Assembly (NCBI GenBank): GCA_902168185.1
Contig: CABHOV010000064.1
Location: 1 to 64,000 of the forward strand
Length of the DNA: 64,000 nucleotides
Direction of reading: 5' to 3'
DNA from: an uncultured Bacteroides sp.
Lineage (GTDB): Bacteria; Bacteroidota; Bacteroidia; Cytophagales; Cyclobacteriaceae
This document shows, in pieces, positions 46,825 to 56,243 of this stretch (position 1 is the stretch's first letter; the number at the start of each line of letters is the position of its first letter). The translations under genes and the position numbers were made by a program. The notes under the pieces are model-generated. The model did no database searches. It had not been told where the DNA came from and saw only the letters and a program-made list of their open reading frames with translations.

Positions 46825-48837
46825 ATGAATTTTACCTGTATGCAACGGAGGTACATCGCTGTGCTTCTGTTTAGTTTTTCATGCTCTTATCTCCCAGCTC
46901 AAGATCTTGATTCACTTCTCAACCTTAATGCTTTCACCCAGGAGAGTGATCTGCAAAAAATCCTTAACAAAAACGTAACGGTTTCATCGCAGAAACTTTC
47001 GTCTCGCGAAACACCCGGCATCCTCAGCATTATTACGGCAGAGGAGATTCAAAACAGTGGCGCGCGCGACATGATTGATGTGCTTCGTCTTGTACCCGGT
47101 TTTGATGTGATGCAGGATCTTCAATTTGTAATGGGCATCGGTCTTCGCGGCAGTTGGGCGAATGAAGGTAAAGTACTGGTGATGCTCGACGGTCAACCCT
47201 TCAACGACCTGCTATACCAATCCGTTGCTGTTGGCAATCGCTTCCCAATCGATGCGGTAGAAAGAATTGAGATTATCCGTGGACCAGGCTCCGCTATATA
47301 TGGTGGCTCCGCAGAATATGGAGTAATCAATATCATTACGAAAGCAGCCGAGAGCCTGGATGGTGTTATAGTATATGGCACAGGAGGTTTTCATGCCGAT
47401 GCAGTAGGTCGCACGAATGTCGGTGTTATGGCCGCTCAAAAGTCAGATATATTCTCCTGGGATCTTTCAGCCTTTAAAGGATCTGGAATTGTAAGCGATG
47501 ACAAGCATCACACCGATCCCATACAGAATTCTTACAATGGAAATTCAGACTATACCGATCAGAATTTGTCAAATATATCGCAGGCAGATCCTATAAATTT
47601 AAATTTGGGATTAAAATATAACGACCTTTCTTTCCGTGCGATGTACGATGCCTTTGAGACATCCGATCCATCGGTAAACGTTTCCTTTAAGAGTCTTTTT
47701 ACAGACCTGCGGTATACCTGGCAGGTAAGCGATAAGCTCAAGCTGATTCCACAGGTAAAATTTATGCAGCAGCGCCCTTGGACATACGGCCCGAAAGAAA
47801 ATGAAAGCCCTGATTTTGAGGTGCAGGCGACACGTATATATTCACAAGTAGATGGGCAATATGAAGCTTCCCGTAAGGCAAGTATAAATTTCGGTGCTAT
47901 TTATTTTAGCGATCATGGCGATTACGAAACAGTTCTAAACACATTTACTGGCGATCGTTCACTCACACTTTCAAATTATGCGTTCTATGCACAGGCATTG
48001 TTCAAGCACCGCCTGGCAAATGCTACCATCGGTTTTCGTTACGAGAAGAATAATCGCTATGGCGGAGCCTTCGTACCTCGCCTGGCGCTCACCAAGAAAA
48101 TAGAAAACTTCCACTTTAAGGTTTTATACAGCCAGGCATTTCGCGCGCCATCGCTGCAGAATATAAATATAGCCCTTGGCGGGAAAATAAAGCCCGAGAA
48201 ATCTGATGTGTTTGAGCTCGAGCTGGGATATCAGTTCACACCGGAAATGCTGCTCGCTATAAATGCGTTTAGCATCAGTACACGCAACCTCATGATCTAT
48301 GGATCGCAAGGAGAGAATGAGACCTTCGAAGAATGGTATGAGAACTCCCAAAAGAGCGGTAGCAAGGGAATTGAGTTCGTATATACTATACGCCAGAAAG
48401 TATGGTATGCAAACCTGACGTACTCCTTTAGCCAGGCAATCAAAAATAATTCGGTGGAGGTTTACAATGTTTCACAAACCAATAAACAATATGTTGGTTT
48501 CCCTTCGCACAAAGTAACCTTGAATACCAATTTCAATTTAACCTCAAGGCTTACCATCAACCCGACCTTTATCTATGCAAGCACGCGGTATGCCTACACA
48601 ACCGTAGATGATGAAGGCAACGCAATCAGTACAGCGTTGGATCCCTATATACTTACCAATGCGTTTCTTAACTATAAGAATATCCTTCCAGGTCTTACAG
48701 GCGGTATAGGAGCGTACGACATACTGAATGAACGTCCTGCTACACCACAAGCGTATAATGGAGGCTATGCTCCAATACCGGGAAGAAGTCGCGAGTATGT
48801 AGTTAAGCTTTCGTACCAGATCAATTTCACGAAATAA
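46825..48837 (+). CDS. TonB-dependent outer-membrane receptor
   Basis: About 670 residues. The ATG at 46825 is preferred because it places a normal signal peptide at the N-terminus (QRRYIAVLLFSFSCSYLPAQ); an in-frame TTG at 46771 would add 18 residues, and an ATG at 46840 is also possible. The plug domain reads SSRETPGILSIITAEEIQNS, then RIEIIRGPGSAIYGGSAEYG. The rest is a 22-strand barrel ending in SYQINFTK. It lacks the carboxypeptidase-like N-terminal domain of SusC proteins and looks like a CirA/ViuA-type receptor for siderophores, vitamins or similar. Only 3 bases separate it from the YfiR-like gene, so the two form an operon. Confidence 0.92.
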   Translation: MNFTCMQRRYIAVLLFSFSCSYLPAQDLDSLLNLNAFTQESDLQKILNKNVTVSSQKLSSRETPGILSIITAEEIQNSGARDMIDVLRLVPGFDVMQDLQFVMGIGLRGSWANEGKVLVMLDGQPFNDLLYQSVAVGNRFPIDAVERIEIIRGPGSAIYGGSAEYGVINIITKAAESLDGVIVYGTGGFHADAVGRTNVGVMAAQKSDIFSWDLSAFKGSGIVSDDKHHTDPIQNSYNGNSDYTDQNLSNISQADPINLNLGLKYNDLSFRAMYDAFETSDPSVNVSFKSLFTDLRYTWQVSDKLKLIPQVKFMQQRPWTYGPKENESPDFEVQATRIYSQVDGQYEASRKASINFGAIYFSDHGDYETVLNTFTGDRSLTLSNYAFYAQALFKHRLANATIGFRYEKNNRYGGAFVPRLALTKKIENFHFKVLYSQAFRAPSLQNINIALGGKIKPEKSDVFELELGYQFTPEMLLAINAFSISTRNLMIYGSQGENETFEEWYENSQKSGSKGIEFVYTIRQKVWYANLTYSFSQAIKNNSVEVYNVSQTNKQYVGFPSHKVTLNTNFNLTSRLTINPTFIYASTRYAYTTVDDEGNAISTALDPYILTNAFLNYKNILPGLTGGIGAYDILNERPATPQAYNGGYAPIPGRSREYVVKLSYQINFTK

Positions 48838-48840
48838 GAT

Positions 48841-49350
48841 ATGAAGTATCTCAGATTGTCCATTGCCCTTTGCATGGTGATGTTTGCATCATCCGCTAAG
48901 GCACAGACTACAAACTACCACGTATATTCCTTGTTTGTTATCAATATAGCGAAGTATTCTTCATGGCCGGTACAGAATGGTGAAATGCAGATAACCGTAT
49001 TGGGGAAATCAAAAATATTTGAGGAGCTTTTAAAGCAAAATGGTAAAACTGTGAACGGAAGCATCGTCAAGGTAAGCCAGGTGGATAACGTTACCGCCAT
49101 TGAGCTTCCACATATACTATATATTGCCGATGGTAAGAGTGGAGCGCTGGATGATGTGTTGAAATCCCTGCTGGGTAAGCCTGTTATTATTATCTGTGAA
49201 CGCGAAGGTCTCTTTAAAAAAGGTGCAGGCTTCAGCTTTGTAGTGATGGAAAACAGCACACTCCGCTTCGATATCAACAACACCGAACTGGATAAGCGCC
49301 AGATCAAAGTATCAAAGAATCTGTCTGCGCTGGCAAACCAATCTATATAG
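48841..49350 (+). CDS. YfiR-like (DUF4154) periplasmic protein
   Basis: A 169-residue protein with a signal peptide (about 1-22, SSAKAQ). The motif LFVINIAKYSSWP, then a middle stretch (ALDDVLKSLLGKPVIIICER) and the end region (SFVVMENSTLRFDINNTEL followed by KVSKNLSALA) follow the YfiR/DUF4154 pattern. In Pseudomonas YfiR is the periplasmic repressor of the diguanylate cyclase YfiN. No GGDEF gene is adjacent here; the partner is instead the TonB-dependent receptor directly upstream. The role in this genome is open. Confidence 0.8.
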   Translation: MKYLRLSIALCMVMFASSAKAQTTNYHVYSLFVINIAKYSSWPVQNGEMQITVLGKSKIFEELLKQNGKTVNGSIVKVSQVDNVTAIELPHILYIADGKSGALDDVLKSLLGKPVIIICEREGLFKKGAGFSFVVMENSTLRFDINNTELDKRQIKVSKNLSALANQSI

Positions 49351-49388
49351 TCAAAAACACACAGGGCGCGAGTCTCTCCACTTACTGT

Positions 49389-50189
49389 TTACTGTAAGCG
49401 TACCAGGTAAGACTTCGGCCAAAGCTTTCCGGTAAGCAAAAGTGCTTTTGATTTCGGATCGTACGCTATACCGTTTAGTACATCTGTATTGGGATACATA
49501 CTTCTGATTTCATTTCCAATCGGAGAAAAGTCCAGGCGACCGACAACTTTCCCGGTGGCAGGATCGATCTTCAGAATCCAGTTGGTTTCATATACATTCG
49601 CATATATATACCCGTTTATATACTCAAGCTCGTTTAGTTTTTTTACACGCGTTCCGCCATCCATCACGGTGATCGTCTTTACAGGCTTAAGGCTCGTGGT
49701 ATCCAGAAAGTATAGTTTCTCACTGCCATCACTCATGATCAGGTTTTTGTTATCATGCGTAATGCCCCAGCCTTCTGTGTCGTACTTGAATTCGCGAAGC
49801 TGTTTGTACGTGCTGGCATCGTATACAAATCCAACTTTGTTCTGCCACGTCAGGTGATAAATCTTATCATTTAAAACCGTAATGCCTTCACCAAAATACT
49901 GTCCCGGTAATGTTACTTTTTTATCATGCTGCCCCGAACCCGGATTTACTTCTGCAATCCAGGAATGATTGTTCTGGCCTGTACTTTCAAGAATCTTATT
50001 TTGATAGATGGTTAACCCCTGAGTATACGCTTCCGAATTGTGCGGTAACGTACTGATAACAGTATAATGAAGCGACAGACTATCGCGTACGGGTTGATCT
50101 TCTGTACCCTTTTTATTCCCGCAGGAAGAGATTACAACACAATAACCGATAACGATCGACAGCCGCAGGAAATAGTTTTTCATTCGCAT
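49389..50189 (-). CDS. Glutaminyl-peptide cyclotransferase, lipoprotein
   Basis: A 266-residue protein of the plant/bacterial-type glutamine cyclotransferase family (five-bladed beta-propeller), which converts N-terminal Gln to pyroglutamate. The lipobox ISSC (Cys at about 23) follows the signal peptide, so it is predicted to be on the cell envelope. Family motifs: LPHNSEAYTQGLTIYQNKIL, ESTGQ, GEGITVLNDKIYHLTWQNK, TEGWGITHD, ELEYINGYIYANVYETN and DVLNGIAYDP. A second in-frame ATG (50183) gives MKNYFLRLS and may be the true start. It converges on the YfiR-like gene. Confidence 0.88.
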   Translation of the reverse strand: MRMKNYFLRLSIVIGYCVVISSCGNKKGTEDQPVRDSLSLHYTVISTLPHNSEAYTQGLTIYQNKILESTGQNNHSWIAEVNPGSGQHDKKVTLPGQYFGEGITVLNDKIYHLTWQNKVGFVYDASTYKQLREFKYDTEGWGITHDNKNLIMSDGSEKLYFLDTTSLKPVKTITVMDGGTRVKKLNELEYINGYIYANVYETNWILKIDPATGKVVGRLDFSPIGNEIRSMYPNTDVLNGIAYDPKSKALLLTGKLWPKSYLVRLQ

Positions 50190-50412
50190 TTAATAATTAA
50201 CTTCGAAAAGAAATAAAATTATCGCTAATACCCAACAGGAGTTTTACAGAATAGTCATACCGCCCAGTAATTGTGTGGCCCGTTGAATGTTAATGACTCT
50301 GACAGACGCTTTACCTGTTATGGGGGCTGTTCTCTTGGTGTATGTTATTCGTTGAATTTGACGATCAGCCGTTTCACAAGTTCTTTATCTTTACAATCAA
50401 CCCCATAAAAAG

Positions 50413-51348
50413 ATGTATTCCACCCCTCTGAAAAGTTTACACTACCGCTGGCTATTCCCCGGTATACAGAACTCCATACGCATCGCGCTAACCCGACACT
50501 TCTTCGTTCTCTTCTTCAGTTTATGCGTGGTGTCTCTACAGGCACAACAGTCGCAGACCATTAATTTTTATCTGACACCATCTATATCTGCGGAGCTGTT
50601 AAACAAGAATGGAACGTTCATTAAAGACTTCCTGGAAAAAGAGACAGGCCTTTCTATCAAGATGGTTATACCTTCTTCGTACGATGAAATGGTTGATTAC
50701 TTTGGCGCGGATGGTTCATGCTTTGCTATTATGAGCAGCCAGAGTTATATACTTGCCAACAAGAAGCATGGCGCAGTAGTTAAACTTCGTACTGTAAGGT
50801 TTGGCCATTCAGTATATTATGGACAGATTCTGACGCGTGCCTCTTCAGGTATAAAGACTATTAAAGATCTGCAGGGAAAATCAATTGCCTATACGGATGA
50901 ACTTTCAACATCTGGATATCTATACCCTAAAAAAATGCTGGAGAAAAATAATGTGAAACCCTCCAAAGAGATCTTCGCCAAGAAACATGATGAAGTCGTG
51001 AAGCTGGTATACGAAGGGAAGGTAGATGCGGGTGCAGCATTTTATTCGCCACCGGCAACAGACGGAACGTTACGCGATGCCCGTGTTCGCATCAAGGATA
51101 AATATCCGGATGTAGAGCAGAAAGTGATTACACTTGTAAAGACGGATGCTATCCCAAATGATCCAATCGTGTTCTCTAAGAACTTTGATCCGGAAGCCGC
51201 GCGAAAGCTATACGTTGCATTGGTGAAACTGGCCACCGAGGCGAAAGGGAAACAAACTCTACTCGAACTATACGGCACCGAAGGCTTCGTAAAAGCATCG
51301 GACTCGGATTACAATTCGCTGCGTGTCGTGATGGGAGTAACGCGGTAG
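50413..51348 (+). CDS. PhnD-type phosphate/phosphonate ABC binding protein, orphan
   Basis: A 311-residue periplasmic binding protein. An unusually long N-terminal region (about 45 residues, with hydrophobic stretch HFFVLFFSLCVVSLQAQ) acts as the signal. The mature part resembles PhnD/PtxB proteins: FYLTPSISAELL, SSQSYILANKKHGA, TIKDLQGKSIAYTDELSTSG, YEGKVDAGAAFYSPPATDGT and DAIPNDPIVFSKN. No ABC permease or ATPase gene is next to it, so the transporter partners must be elsewhere or the protein acts as a sensor component. The ligand is inferred from the family only. Confidence 0.85.
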   Translation: MYSTPLKSLHYRWLFPGIQNSIRIALTRHFFVLFFSLCVVSLQAQQSQTINFYLTPSISAELLNKNGTFIKDFLEKETGLSIKMVIPSSYDEMVDYFGADGSCFAIMSSQSYILANKKHGAVVKLRTVRFGHSVYYGQILTRASSGIKTIKDLQGKSIAYTDELSTSGYLYPKKMLEKNNVKPSKEIFAKKHDEVVKLVYEGKVDAGAAFYSPPATDGTLRDARVRIKDKYPDVEQKVITLVKTDAIPNDPIVFSKNFDPEAARKLYVALVKLATEAKGKQTLLELYGTEGFVKASDSDYNSLRVVMGVTR

Positions 51349-51356
51349 ATATATAG

Positions 51357-52097
51357 CTATGCTGTTATCGTACGCATCGTAGCAACAAATGCCCAGATCA
51401 AAACCCAATAGAATACAATAAAGAGTATTCGTATTAACAACGATTTGAAAATAACCAGCGCGAGATTTCCCTTGTAAAATTGTTTATAAGCAATGATGAG
51501 GTATAGTTGAAATACCAGCGAGAAGATCATCTCATTCATGCCGATGGTGTGCGGTGCAATCAGAAAAGCAGGTATAAATATTATAACCCGCAGAATGTTG
51601 GTTTGGCCAATCACAAATGAATGAAGTACAAAGCTTTCAGCAAAATTATACTGCGAGCGCTTAAAGAAGATCCAGGCAAAGAAGGCAAGCAGCGGCAGAA
51701 TTAATATAAGACCGAGCATTTTTCCATGCTCGACCATAAATTGCATACTCTCCCGATAATAGGGAAGAGGAGGTTGCTTCGCAGAATTCTGATACGTCAG
51801 CGCTTCAAAGTAGCCACTTTTGTAACCGATATAGGCTGAGAATGCTGTCGTGATAACTATAAAACTAAGCGGGTTAAAATACTTCTTCCGTTTACCTTCT
51901 ATATACTGCAATGCCACTGCGCCAGGTTTTGCAACCAGGTCTTTCATCAATAGAAAAAATCCTTTGTCGGCATGAGTAACCGCATGAATAAGTTCATGCG
52001 AAAGATGAGGGATTGTGATACGATGCGTATCAGATTTCTGTCCGCAGGCAGAACAAAACGTTCCTGCTACAGCAGCGTCACAGTTTTTACAATTCAT
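51357..52097 (-). CDS. DUF3667 membrane protein with zinc-ribbon N-terminus
   Basis: A 246-residue protein. The N-terminal NCKNCDAAVAGTFCSACGQK contains two CxxC pairs, a small zinc-ribbon. The DUF3667 core follows (SHELIHAVTHADKGFFLLMK, then GKRKKYFNPLSFIVITT), and four to five hydrophobic spans fill the remainder. The function is not known. The start overlaps the kdsB stop by 11 bases, so the gene is translated from the same message as kdsB and nfeD. Confidence 0.88.
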   Translation of the reverse strand: MNCKNCDAAVAGTFCSACGQKSDTHRITIPHLSHELIHAVTHADKGFFLLMKDLVAKPGAVALQYIEGKRKKYFNPLSFIVITTAFSAYIGYKSGYFEALTYQNSAKQPPLPYYRESMQFMVEHGKMLGLILILPLLAFFAWIFFKRSQYNFAESFVLHSFVIGQTNILRVIIFIPAFLIAPHTIGMNEMIFSLVFQLYLIIAYKQFYKGNLALVIFKSLLIRILFIVFYWVLIWAFVATMRTITA

Positions 52098-52836
52098 GTG
52101 AGGTTATGAGATTAAGGGCATGTTTAAGATCTTCCGGTGTATCAATCCCTACTGTCTCCTCCGTGGTTTCGGCAACCATAATTTTAAATCCATTCTCCAG
52201 CCAGCGCAATTGCTCCAATGACTCTGCTTTCTCCAATGAAGAAACCGGGAGTATGGTAAGCTGTTGGAGTATATCTGCGCGATAGGCATACATGCCAATG
52301 TGTTTGTAGAATGTATGCTTCGTCAGCCACTCTGCCTCCGGTATATTTCGAAGATGCGGAATGGTAGCGCGACTAAAGTATAATGCTTCATTCAGTTTGC
52401 TGATCACAACTTTTACAAGATTCGGATTGAACAGTTGTGTCGCATTGTCAATGGCTTTAATGAGCGTGGCAATTTCGGTTTTACCGTCGAGTCGTGATGC
52501 GAGCAGTTCAATTTGTGATGGCTGTATAAAAGGCTCATCGCCTTGGATGTTGATCACGTAATCATATATATCTTTCTGGATTGATAAAGCTTCGAAACAA
52601 CGGTCGGTTCCACTCACATGACTCTCCTTCGTCATGCATACATCTCCACCAAAATTCTTAACGTGATCAAAAATTATAGTATTGTCGGTTGCAACGACAA
52701 CGGCTGAAATGCCCGATGCTTTTTTTACCTGCTCGTATACCCGTTGTATCATCGACTTACCAGCGATGTCTACCAATGGTTTCGCGGGGAAACGTGTGGA
52801 GGCATAACGAGCTGGTATCACTCCTAAAATTCTCAT
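52087..52836 (-). CDS. kdsB: 3-deoxy-manno-octulosonate cytidylyltransferase
   Basis: A 249-residue enzyme that activates Kdo with CTP for lipid A-Kdo (LPS inner core) synthesis. The start ILGVIPARYASTRFPAKPLV is a signature, with VVVATDNTIIFDHV, TGTDR-type motif SGTDRCFEAL, NIQGDEPFI, KHIGMYAYR and EQLRWLENG. It is the middle gene of nfeD-kdsB-DUF3667, overlapping nfeD by ATGA. Confidence 0.96.
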   Translation of the reverse strand: MRILGVIPARYASTRFPAKPLVDIAGKSMIQRVYEQVKKASGISAVVVATDNTIIFDHVKNFGGDVCMTKESHVSGTDRCFEALSIQKDIYDYVINIQGDEPFIQPSQIELLASRLDGKTEIATLIKAIDNATQLFNPNLVKVVISKLNEALYFSRATIPHLRNIPEAEWLTKHTFYKHIGMYAYRADILQQLTILPVSSLEKAESLEQLRWLENGFKIMVAETTEETVGIDTPEDLKHALNLITSHEL

Positions 52837-54161
52837 GCAGATATTCTTTTTACTTTTAAAGATGTAGTTTCATCATCGACCACTTCAATCGCTTCACCTC
52901 TTTCTATATACTCTCCACGGGTAAAAGCATCATGGAGTTTGTCGTTGATCATGACTTTCCCGCTAGGGCGTAATACAGTATGTGCTATACCTTGCTTTCC
53001 CTTCATCGGTTCTTTGAAGCTGGCGGTAAATCCTTGCGAACTATCCTGTGTATCGGTTAATGCAACGCGTTTGTACATCCGCGTGTTGACGAGTTTCGCT
53101 CCTCCAACAAACAAGAGCACCGTACCTCCGAGTATTCCTCCTATAGCAGCAGTGAGAGCAAGCAGTATATCGTTCATGTGCACGAACTCAAAATCGAAAG
53201 CGTCATTGTTGATCATGATCAGCACGAGCGATCCGATAATAAGTGTAATGCCGGCAACGCCTGCAACACCAAAGCCGGGAAGTATAAATACTTCGACTGC
53301 AATTAATCCGAGCCCGACAAAGAGCGCGATGATTTCCCAATGCTCAGCCAAGCCATTTAGGTAGTATGGTACGAGGTATAGGATCAGGGCGACAAGAGCA
53401 GCGGCTCCCGCAAAGCCAATGCCTGGCGCTTGCATTTCAAAATATATACCCGCGATGATTACAAGAATGAGAAGTCCACTGATGAAAGGGTTCAGAAAGA
53501 AGGTGATAACTTTATCAGTAGCGCTAAGTTCATAACGGTCGATGGTATACCCTGTAATTTTATTCCGTGTAAGGATCTCTTCTACCGACTCAACTTTTGC
53601 TTCGCAGTAACCATATTTGATCGCTTCCGATGTTGAAAAAGTGATGATCTGTCCTTCTTTCTTTATACTGTCGAGTACAACGCTTTCGTCTACCATACCT
53701 TCAGCGATACGCGGGTCGCGTTTATTTTCTTCCGCGGTAGCGCGCATGATCGAGCGCATATAGGATTGATATTTATCAGGAGCCTTGCCACCACTGCCGT
53801 CCACAACGGTAGCAGCGCCAATGCTCGCGGCCGGTGACATATAGATACTATCACACGCAATGGAGATCAATGCTCCTGCAGAAGCAGCATCTGAGTTGAT
53901 GAATACCCAAACCGGATTTTTAAACGCCATGATTTTGTCAACGATATCTTTCGCATCGGTGAGCACACCACCGTAGGTGTCCATCTCGATAACGACAATG
54001 TCTGCTTTTGTTTCCTCAGCATGCTTCAGGGCGAGTTCAACGTAGCGCGTCATGCGGGGATCAATTTCATTTTTGATCTCCATTATCATCACTTTCTTCT
54101 GGGCAAAAGCCGAAACAGAAAGCATGATAAAGCAAAGCAGGAATACGGGCAGGCTCTTCAT
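52833..54161 (-). CDS. NfeD-family membrane-bound serine protease (ClpP class)
   Basis: A 442-residue protein. The ATG at 54161 gives a proper signal peptide (MKSLPVFLLCFIMLSVSAFA); an upstream in-frame TTG (54188) is less likely. The ClpP/crotonase-like protease domain (about 20-210) contains MDTYGGVLTDAKDIVDKIM, the serine nucleophile region NSDAASAGALISIACD, and KYQSYMRSIMRATAEE with the probable general-base lysine. Five or so hydrophobic spans (about 220-340) and a C-terminal NfeD OB-fold (GKQGIAHTVLRPSGKVMIND) follow. Homologues cleave stomatin-like proteins, but no stomatin/SPFH gene is adjacent. It heads the unit with kdsB and DUF3667. Confidence 0.9.
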   Translation of the reverse strand: MKSLPVFLLCFIMLSVSAFAQKKVMIMEIKNEIDPRMTRYVELALKHAEETKADIVVIEMDTYGGVLTDAKDIVDKIMAFKNPVWVFINSDAASAGALISIACDSIYMSPAASIGAATVVDGSGGKAPDKYQSYMRSIMRATAEENKRDPRIAEGMVDESVVLDSIKKEGQIITFSTSEAIKYGYCEAKVESVEEILTRNKITGYTIDRYELSATDKVITFFLNPFISGLLILVIIAGIYFEMQAPGIGFAGAAALVALILYLVPYYLNGLAEHWEIIALFVGLGLIAVEVFILPGFGVAGVAGITLIIGSLVLIMINNDAFDFEFVHMNDILLALTAAIGGILGGTVLLFVGGAKLVNTRMYKRVALTDTQDSSQGFTASFKEPMKGKQGIAHTVLRPSGKVMINDKLHDAFTRGEYIERGEAIEVVDDETTSLKVKRISA

Positions 54162-54265
54162 GAATTTATTTTCCGATCCAAAGATCAATCTTTTTATACT
54201 TGCACTAAAATAACCAGGGCATTTTGAAAAACCTTGCGATTTAGAATGTTCACTAACTAAAGAAG

Positions 54266-55057
54266 TTGATACAAAAACTGAAACATAAATTTTCGCATAC
54301 CTTCAACGGCATCATCTGGAATACAGTGGTGTTGCCGGAAGAAGAAACGATGCTGATAGAAGTTCGTAACCACGAGCAACGTCAGGTTATGTTTTCGGCA
54401 TGGCAATATGTGCAGGATACATTTCGCTGGAAAGATGTGATGTTGGAGGAATCCTGGTGGATTAACCTCAACGCGGCAGCGCACGGCATCATTCTCTTTA
54501 CGATTTATCTCGATACGAGCAATCCTGATAAGAAAGGAATTCTTGCTTACACGGCAAGTGATTTGAAATTGCTTTGGTGGAATAATGATTTTTCGATCTC
54601 ATCGATCGAAGGCAGTAATGTACTGGGTATCTCCACGAAAATGGGAACGAAGGATGTGGTGCTTGATTTACTTTCAGGGAAAGAGATTCCGTTAGCTCAA
54701 TCTGCCCAGCAGCCATCATTTGTAAAATTAGCCGATCCGTTTTTGAAGCCGTCACTTTACTATGAAGGAACTGCACATTTCAATACGGTTAAAACATTTT
54801 TAGAGAGCAGACTAAATTTAATGCCGGTTGTTGCGTTGGAGTACTTGGAGCATGATTCAAAGATTTTTATCTCGTATTACACGAAGGAAAATGATCTGGC
54901 GAATTATTTGTTAGTATTGTCACATGCAGGAGAGACACTGCTGCATGAAAAACTGGATGAGTCCTTAAAAGGAATCGGCCAGGATACTTTTTTCATCCTC
55001 TCAGGATGCGTAATTTTCGTGAAGAATAAACGTGAGCTGATAAGTTATTTTTTATGA
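54266..55057 (+). CDS. DUF4905 protein
   Basis: A 263-residue soluble protein without a signal peptide. The segments LIEVRNHEQRQVMFSAWQYV and ESWWINLNAAAHGIILFTIY, with KKGILAYTASDLKLLWWNND, match the DUF4905 family as I recall it, found in Cytophagales. The fold may be a small beta-propeller (repeated strand-turn patterns), but no function is known. The start is probably TTG at 54266, because a stop lies three codons upstream and no ATG is nearby; this start is uncertain. It overlaps the LysM gene by ATGA. Confidence 0.75.
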   Translation: MIQKLKHKFSHTFNGIIWNTVVLPEEETMLIEVRNHEQRQVMFSAWQYVQDTFRWKDVMLEESWWINLNAAAHGIILFTIYLDTSNPDKKGILAYTASDLKLLWWNNDFSISSIEGSNVLGISTKMGTKDVVLDLLSGKEIPLAQSAQQPSFVKLADPFLKPSLYYEGTAHFNTVKTFLESRLNLMPVVALEYLEHDSKIFISYYTKENDLANYLLVLSHAGETLLHEKLDESLKGIGQDTFFILSGCVIFVKNKRELISYFL

Positions 55058-56157
55058 TGAATGTATTGATATACGCGGGTGCTTTATTTTTTCAGCCGCA
55101 CGCTCAGGACTCACTGGGCATTGAAACTGTAAATGGAAAAATCTTTGTTGTTCACCAGGTAGGCGAGAAGGAAACGCTATATGGTATTTCGAAGCGCTAT
55201 GGCACAACCGTGGACGCTATTGTCCAATACAATCCAGCGGCAAGCACAGGTTTGTCTATTGGACAAATTCTTAAAGTGCCCTATACGGCGAAGAGTACTG
55301 CATCGAACACTGTTGCTAAAACTACCGGAGGAATTATTCACGTAGTGGCTGCTAAAGAAACGATGTTCTCCATTTCAAAAGCATACGGTGTTTCGGTAGA
55401 TGATATCCGACAGTGGAATAATCTCGCGGACAACTCCCTTACTATTGGACAGGAGATCGTGATCAAAAAAAGAAATACTGCGAGTACATCTGCGAATCAG
55501 TCCACGACCACATCAACTCCGGCGGTTACAAATGCAGCCGGTACACATACCGTGGAACCGAAAGAAACGCTTTACTCCATCGCGAATAAATATGATATCA
55601 CGGTTCAGCAACTAAAAGAGTGGAACAATCTGCAGAGTAATGAACTTGATATTGGGCAGACTATTAACGTGAAGCAGCCTGCGCAAGGTACTTCCCCGGT
55701 GAGAAGAGATACTTCGGTAACAACGCAACAACCTGTTGTTACTGCACGCCAGACGACCACTACTAATACTACTACACCACCGGTTAAGAACGATCCGCCT
55801 CCTGTGAAGAATGATGCTCCTGTGAAAGAGCCTGTAAGAAATCCAACAACCGAAACTATACGCATCTCCGAGTCTGTAAAGAATGGTGATGAGATTTTAG
55901 AGAAAGGTATAGCCGAGTTGATTGAAGGAACGGATGGAAACAGAAAGTATCTCGCACTGCATCGCACGGCTCCGGTAGGAACAATTCTGAAAGTAAGAAA
56001 CGAATTGAATAACCGCGAAGTATTTGTACGCGTAATGGGTAAACTTCCGGATACAGCTTTAACCGACAAAGTAGTTATCAAGATTTCGAAATCGGCCTTC
56101 GACAGACTGGGCGCTATAGATCCGCGCTTTAGAGTTGAAGTGACTTATTATAAATAA
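55054..56157 (+). CDS. Triple-LysM protein with RlpA-like C-terminal domain
   Basis: A 367-residue exported protein. After a short signal region come three LysM domains (about 32-76, 94-137 and 167-210; each with a YGISKRYGTTVDAIVQYNP-like core), which bind peptidoglycan. A Thr/Pro-rich linker (about 215-270, repeated PPVKND) leads to a C-terminal domain (about 285-367; KYLALHRTAPVGTILKVRN, then VFVRVMGKLPDT) resembling the double-psi barrel of RlpA. The likely role is in cell-wall remodelling; the RlpA catalytic Asp/His set could not be confirmed by eye. Translation is coupled to the DUF4905 gene by a 4-base overlap. Confidence 0.85.
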   Translation: MMNVLIYAGALFFQPHAQDSLGIETVNGKIFVVHQVGEKETLYGISKRYGTTVDAIVQYNPAASTGLSIGQILKVPYTAKSTASNTVAKTTGGIIHVVAAKETMFSISKAYGVSVDDIRQWNNLADNSLTIGQEIVIKKRNTASTSANQSTTTSTPAVTNAAGTHTVEPKETLYSIANKYDITVQQLKEWNNLQSNELDIGQTINVKQPAQGTSPVRRDTSVTTQQPVVTARQTTTTNTTTPPVKNDPPPVKNDAPVKEPVRNPTTETIRISESVKNGDEILEKGIAELIEGTDGNRKYLALHRTAPVGTILKVRNELNNREVFVRVMGKLPDTALTDKVVIKISKSAFDRLGAIDPRFRVEVTYYK

Positions 56158-56243
56158 GAAGCAGGTGTTATATAGGTGTATGCACAACGTGTATACACCT
56201 ATATTTTTATCGGAGAGATCCACGAGTAATAAACTCAATAACC

